DNA from: Actibacterium atlanticum
GTDB lineage: Bacteria; Pseudomonadota; Alphaproteobacteria; Rhodobacterales; Rhodobacteraceae
NCBI RefSeq assembly: GCF_000671395.1
Contig: NZ_AQQY01000007.1
Coordinates: forward strand, 62,001-126,000
Reading direction: 5' to 3'
DNA length: 64,000 nucleotides
Shown piece by piece: positions 63,813-64,000 of this stretch. How positions within the stretch are numbered: the first letter of the stretch is position 1; each line of letters starts with the position of its first letter. The notes under the pieces were generated by a model, which saw nothing but the letters and a program-made list of their open reading frames with translations, did no database searches and was not told the DNA's origin. The translations under genes were made by a program, and so were the position numbers.

Positions 63813-64000
63813 GCGTCGGACAAACCGATTTCACCGCTGCGCTGCTGGACCCGGCGCGCGAGGTGCCAGAGGGGCTGACCAACCCTGATGGCCAACCCGC
63901 AACCAAGCGGTTTGATGTCTATCGCAACAACGTGGCCTCCAGCCTGTTGGACGCACTGCGCACCGGCTTTCCGGTGCTGCGCAAACTGCTGGGGGATGAG
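63809..64000 (+). CDS. bufC: DUF2063 partner protein BufC, 3' end outside window
   Basis: The frame is open to the last base; 64 residues are visible. They read [20 protein letters not shown] and then [28 protein letters not shown], the signature N-terminal domain of DUF2063 (R-x-N-V/N-x-x-x-L-x-x-A-L-x-x-x-F-P). In MNIO systems this partner recognises the precursor and delivers it to the oxidase. ATG 63809 overlaps the bufB stop by 4 bp. A DoxX-type membrane gene often comes next, but the window ends first. Confidence 0.9.
   Translation, partial: MSVGQTDFTAALLDPAREVPEGLTNPDGQPATKRFDVYRNNVASSLLDALRTGFPVLRKLLGDE

Overview
The window reads as chromosomal DNA of a marine Roseobacter-group alphaproteobacterium (Rhodobacteraceae). 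It is GC-rich and coding-dense. Many products belong to families typical of that group: DUF3572, DUF4153, DUF6476, DUF6280, a PleD-type double receiver, YafY/WYL regulators, the MmcB repair nuclease and an H-NOX/cyclase pair. The tRNA-His also has the alphaproteobacterial form (no encoded G-1, A73). I found no insertion sequence, prophage, CRISPR array or rRNA.

Layout. 0-2.7 kb: end of glpX, recJ and two identical tRNA-Glu genes. 2.7-9 kb: signalling, with an H-NOX/HNOBA-diguanylate cyclase pair and a PleD-like cyclase about 4 kb apart. 8.7-10.8 kb: an operon of EF-hand protein, ECF sigma factor, membrane anti-sigma candidate and periplasmic metal-sensor-like protein. 11-20.8 kb: housekeeping and conserved unknowns (Nudix, FAH hydrolase, PepF, DUF3179, Gfo/Idh, rpoH, rluD, CDP-alcohol transferase). 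20.9-29.2 kb: a complete haem-acquisition locus, with hmuSTUV-exbB-exbD-exbD-tonB in one tight operon divergent from a TonB-dependent haem receptor. 29-36.4 kb: mixed regulators and enzymes, plus a structured RNA candidate with a strong terminator near 32.5 kb. 36.6-40.4 kb: DUF6280, a PopZ-like acidic protein, tolC, a PIMT-family methyltransferase and tRNA-Cys. 40.6-47.5 kb: aldo/keto reductase, DsrE-like periplasmic protein, metG, two tandem GDSL-esterase/RTX proteins and tRNA-Leu. 47.6-55 kb: TPR protein, rhomboid protease, inositol monophosphatase, metR-metF pair, thioesterase, DUF2235 hydrolase, and an ornithine-decarboxylase-type enzyme divergent from an Lrp regulator. 55-62.4 kb: valS, TPR-sulfotransferase, thrS. 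62.6-64 kb: the start of a bufferin-type RiPP cluster (bufA-bufB-bufC, the last cut by the window edge).

The most interesting system is this terminal cluster. It has a secreted four-cysteine DUF2282 precursor, a DUF692/MNIO iron oxidase that would modify its cysteines, and a DUF2063 partner. Other points are: a second ExbD in which the proton-path Asp is Asn; an H-NOX whose YxSxR haem-propionate motif is not recognisable; an AT-rich patch inside valS; a 13-bp perfect hairpin that buries the ribosome binding site of the aldo/keto reductase; duplicated operator-like sites before an ArsR gene; a candidate 6S-like RNA; and a divergent PopZ candidate.

Genes are tightly packed. Four convergent pairs share a 4-base stop overlap, and the divergent pair rluD/DUF6476 starts inside one shared CATG. 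Starts were chosen by Shine-Dalgarno (SD) position and family length, so several differ from the longest open frame. All family names come from reading motifs by eye, and no database search was run.
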